Below, piece by piece: positions 5,399 through 7,713 of a stretch of DNA of 7,713 nt. Within the stretch, counting starts at the first letter, position 1. Each line of letters begins with the position of its first letter. This stretch comes from JBCBEX01 sp038528235. Its GTDB lineage: Bacteria > Bacteroidota > Rhodothermia > Rhodothermales > Rubricoccaceae. The translations under genes and the position numbers were made by a program. The notes below the pieces were generated by a model. That model worked only from the letters and a program-made list of their open reading frames with translations, was not told the DNA's origin and made no database searches. Location of the stretch: NCBI GenBank assembly GCA_038528235.1, contig JBCBEX010000133.1, positions 1 through 7,713 on the forward strand, written 5' to 3'.

Positions 5399-7713
5399 CA
5401 GGTCGAACTCATCGTACGTGTCGCCGACGAGGGGGGCGAGACGGTGAAGGCCCTGCTAGACGACCCAGCATCGGCTCGGAGCGGTTTGTTGCGTGGCGTC
5501 GAGGGCGTCCGCCGCGCGCTTCCCGTCGAAGACAGACGATCTCGGGAGCGTGGCGAGGAGTGGCGAGCACGCGTGTTCGTCCTCACCTTTTCTGACTCTG
5601 CTGCGTATCGTGAAGCCCAGGCTCGTTTCGAAGCGACCAGCAGCGTGGCGTACACTCAAGCAAACGGTTTGTATTACCTCGATGCAGTCCAGCCGGGGTT
5701 CGAGGACGGTGACCCCTTAGAAGGGGAGCCCTTCGCCGACAGCCTGGACGTACTCCGGGTGACTCGGACCGTCGAAGCGTGGGCGATAACCACGGGCGAC
5801 CCTTCCGTCACCATCGGCTTGCTCGACACAGGACTGATGCTCGACCACCCCGATCTGGCAGCGCAGGTGTGGCGAAACCCCGGCGAAGTCCCCGGCAACG
5901 GCCTCGACGACGACGGCAACGGGTATATCGACGACGTGCACGGCTACGACTTCGTGGACCGGACCGTCGTGTTGGGGCCTGGCGACTACCGTGACTGGGA
6001 CGCGGATGTGTACGAGGATGGCACTCAGGACCATGGGACGCTCACCGCGGGTGTAATGTCCGCCTCGCTCGACGGAGAGGGCATGGCAGGCACTGCGCCG
6101 GGCTGCCCCGTGGTCGTGCTGCGCGCGTTCGGCCGCGACGGTGCGGCCGAGGACGACGATCTCGCGGCGGCGCTTGTCTATGCCGCGGATCTAGGCGTAG
6201 ACGTCATCAACCTCTCGTTTGGCCGAACACGATCTTCGCCGTTATTGCATGAAGCGTTGCGGTATGCAAATGGCAAGGGCACAGTCTTGGTCGCGTCAGG
6301 GGGCAACGTCGGCGGCGATGCACCGCACTACCCCTCGGATTATCCCGAGGTAATCGGGGTGGTCTGGCTCGCGAACGACGGCCTAAGCCGCGCCAGCGTC
6401 GCGCAACACGGGCCCGGCATCGCAATCGGGGCGCCTGCGTCGTCGGTGTTAACGACGCGTTTGCCGAATCCGGAGGACCCGCGTCCATTCCAGACGCAGC
6501 TCTACAGCCGTGTGGGCGGCTCCTCGTTGGCAGCGCCTCAGGTTGCGGCCGCAGCGGCGCTGCTGCGTTCCATCGACCGCTCGCTTTCGCCCGAATCGAT
6601 CCGCGACATTCTCACGGCCACCGCGTTCGATGTCGGGGCGGATGGCTGGGACCATGAAACAGGAGCCGGTCTCCTCGACGTGGCGGCGGCCTTAGGGCGG
6701 CCGTTTCCCGGACGTATCGAGATTACATCCCCGCGCATGGACGGCGGTGTCTCAGCGTCGATCGTGACGATTGAAGGGTCGGCGCTCGCGGCTGACTTCG
6801 AATCCTACGTGCTCGATGTGTCTCCGGGCCACGACGACCCCGACGGCCGCTGGGAGCGCATTGTGGGACCCCTCCGCGACCAGGTGCGCCGGAGCACGCT
6901 GGGAACGTGGACCACGGAAGGCTCTGCGGAGGGGGCGTATACCCTTCGGCTTTCCGTGTCAACGCGCGACGGTCGCACGCGGGAAGTCCGGCATCGGATC
7001 ACGCTCGACCGCTCTGCGCCTGCCGTTACGGTCCGCTACGCGGGCGTGACGTACGATGCGGGACGAAGTGGTGTGTTCGTCGACCTGACGGCCGACGAGC
7101 CCGTACGAGCCGAGTTGCGCGTGGAGGGGCTGGGCGTGGCCGAGGCGCTGGGTGTGGCCATCGCACCCGAGATAAAGGAAGAGCACGGATTGTTTGTCCC
7201 CAACACGAGCCTGCAAGCAGGAACGGTTGCAGGACGTGTTACGGTCACAAATTTAGCTGGATTGACAACAGAGCTACCAGTTGCTGTCAAGTTGCCTTCT
7301 GATCGCCGCCAACCAGGGTTGCTGCGCGCAGAGCGCCTCGACATCCCGAGTGGCTACCTACTCCCACGCGTGGTCGACTTTGACCGAGACGGGCTTGGGG
7401 AGATCGTGCTGAACCAGGCCGGTGCGCCCGGCGCGCTGGGCGACACTGTCGCGGTCTACGAGTCGACGGGCCAAGTAGACGCCCCGTTGCGCCGCGTCGT
7501 CACCTACGCGGTGCCTGCGATCCCACGCGATGCGGGCGACACAGACGGCGACGGACGCGCCGAATTGCTCTTCCAGGTAGATCCGATCACCTTGCTCGTC
7601 GAGGCAAGCCAACCCGGCGGCTATCCCGATACGGAACGGTTTCGGGACGAAGAAGGCACGACCCCAACGGGGACGCCGCTGTGGGGAGCTCGGCTCACGG
7701 ACCTGGATGGGGA
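5315..7713 (+). CDS. Secreted subtilisin-like serine protease, S8 family (3' partial)
   Basis: An exported endopeptidase. I read this frame codon by codon and it stays open for 799 codons to the window edge. The ATG at 5315 gives a basic n-region (RRTNRR) and a hydrophobic stretch ending AMA, with cleavage expected after Ala28; starting at Met11 would lose the charges. Residues 29-144 look like a propeptide. The catalytic domain spans about 145-462: Asp171 in GLLDTG, the Asp-rich loop NGLDDDGNGYIDD (195-207), His240 in DHGTLTAG, oxyanion Asn331 in ASGGN, and Ser404 in GGSSLAAPQVAAAAAL. The triad is complete, although HGTH reads HGTL and GTSMAAPH reads GSSLAAPQ. Two probable beta-sandwich regions follow (about 467-560 and 562-675), then three calcium-loop motifs at 688, 742 and 796. 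The C-terminus, which might hold a sorting domain, is outside the window. Its natural substrate is unknown. Confidence 0.93.
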   Translation, partial: MLRRTNRRLWMLIALSISVATLAAPAMAQVELIVRVADEGGETVKALLDDPASARSGLLRGVEGVRRALPVEDRRSRERGEEWRARVFVLTFSDSAAYREAQARFEATSSVAYTQANGLYYLDAVQPGFEDGDPLEGEPFADSLDVLRVTRTVEAWAITTGDPSVTIGLLDTGLMLDHPDLAAQVWRNPGEVPGNGLDDDGNGYIDDVHGYDFVDRTVVLGPGDYRDWDADVYEDGTQDHGTLTAGVMSASLDGEGMAGTAPGCPVVVLRAFGRDGAAEDDDLAAALVYAADLGVDVINLSFGRTRSSPLLHEALRYANGKGTVLVASGGNVGGDAPHYPSDYPEVIGVVWLANDGLSRASVAQHGPGIAIGAPASSVLTTRLPNPEDPRPFQTQLYSRVGGSSLAAPQVAAAAALLRSIDRSLSPESIRDILTATAFDVGADGWDHETGAGLLDVAAALGRPFPGRIEITSPRMDGGVSASIVTIEGSALAADFESYVLDVSPGHDDPDGRWERIVGPLRDQVRRSTLGTWTTEGSAEGAYTLRLSVSTRDGRTREVRHRITLDRSAPAVTVRYAGVTYDAGRSGVFVDLTADEPVRAELRVEGLGVAEALGVAIAPEIKEEHGLFVPNTSLQAGTVAGRVTVTNLAGLTTELPVAVKLPSDRRQPGLLRAERLDIPSGYLLPRVVDFDRDGLGEIVLNQAGAPGALGDTVAVYESTGQVDAPLRRVVTYAVPAIPRDAGDTDGDGRAELLFQVDPITLLVEASQPGGYPDTERFRDEEGTTPTGTPLWGARLTDLDG
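7376..7713 (+). repeat. Three calcium-loop repeats with 54-residue period (FG-GAP/VCBS-like)
   Basis: Inside the subtilase, DFDRDGLGEIV begins at residue 688 (base 7376), DTDGDGRAELLF at 742 (base 7538), and DLDG at 796 (base 7700), where the window ends. The starts are exactly 162 bases apart. The first two also share a Glu eight residues after the first Asp. DxDxDG loops at this spacing are usual for FG-GAP/VCBS-type beta-propeller blades, in which each loop binds calcium. The flanking sequence within each unit is quite divergent, so this is a structural rather than a recent DNA repeat. The number of further units is unknown. Confidence 0.65.

Noticed and set aside
5341..5720. Plus-strand open frames of 84 and 75 codons within the subtilase N-terminal region
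   Set aside because: They are out of frame with the signal peptide and propeptide of the subtilase, are Arg/Ser-rich and have no domain.

Overview
The window is GC-rich coding DNA, almost wall to wall, with every supported gene on the + strand. It holds six genes: the 3' end of an rRNA pseudouridine synthase, then guaB, an M24 metallopeptidase, a GT-B glycosyltransferase, a GT-A glycosyltransferase, and the 5' part of a large secreted subtilisin-like protease that runs off the right edge. I see no RNA gene, CRISPR array, insertion sequence, clear promoter or clear terminator. No gene-free stretch is longer than 43 bases.

The organism is probably a high-GC member of the Bacteroidota side of the tree, such as the Rhodothermales (Salinibacter, Rubricoccus and relatives). 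The reasons are the lack of Shine-Dalgarno sequences before all five visible starts, the RluB-type enzyme with an NKxKDxITT-like box, and a modular secreted subtilase with Ig-like and calcium-loop repeats. This is an inference from style, not from a database match.

Layout: 2-646 rluB-like (5' cut off); 34-base gap; 681-2144 guaB; 2-base gap; 2147-3262 M24 Xaa-Pro peptidase; 43-base gap; 3306-4355 family 4-type glycosyltransferase (GTG start); 37-base gap; 4393-5313 family 2-type glycosyltransferase (GTG start); 1-base gap; 5315 to beyond 7713, the subtilase. The close spacing fits one or two co-transcribed units.

Functionally the left half is housekeeping (ribosome modification, GMP synthesis, peptide turnover). 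The right half looks like envelope or secretion functions: two sugar transferases directly before an exported protease. Whether the transferases act on the protease, on a surface polysaccharide, or on something unrelated cannot be told from this window.

The most notable object is the subtilase. It has a Sec-type signal peptide, a likely propeptide, an intact Asp-His-Ser triad with its oxyanion Asn, an Asp-rich probable calcium loop, two probable beta-sandwich segments, and then three DxDxDG-type motifs spaced exactly 54 residues apart, the last one cut by the window edge. I did not find evidence of a wholly undescribed system; the genes belong to recognisable families.
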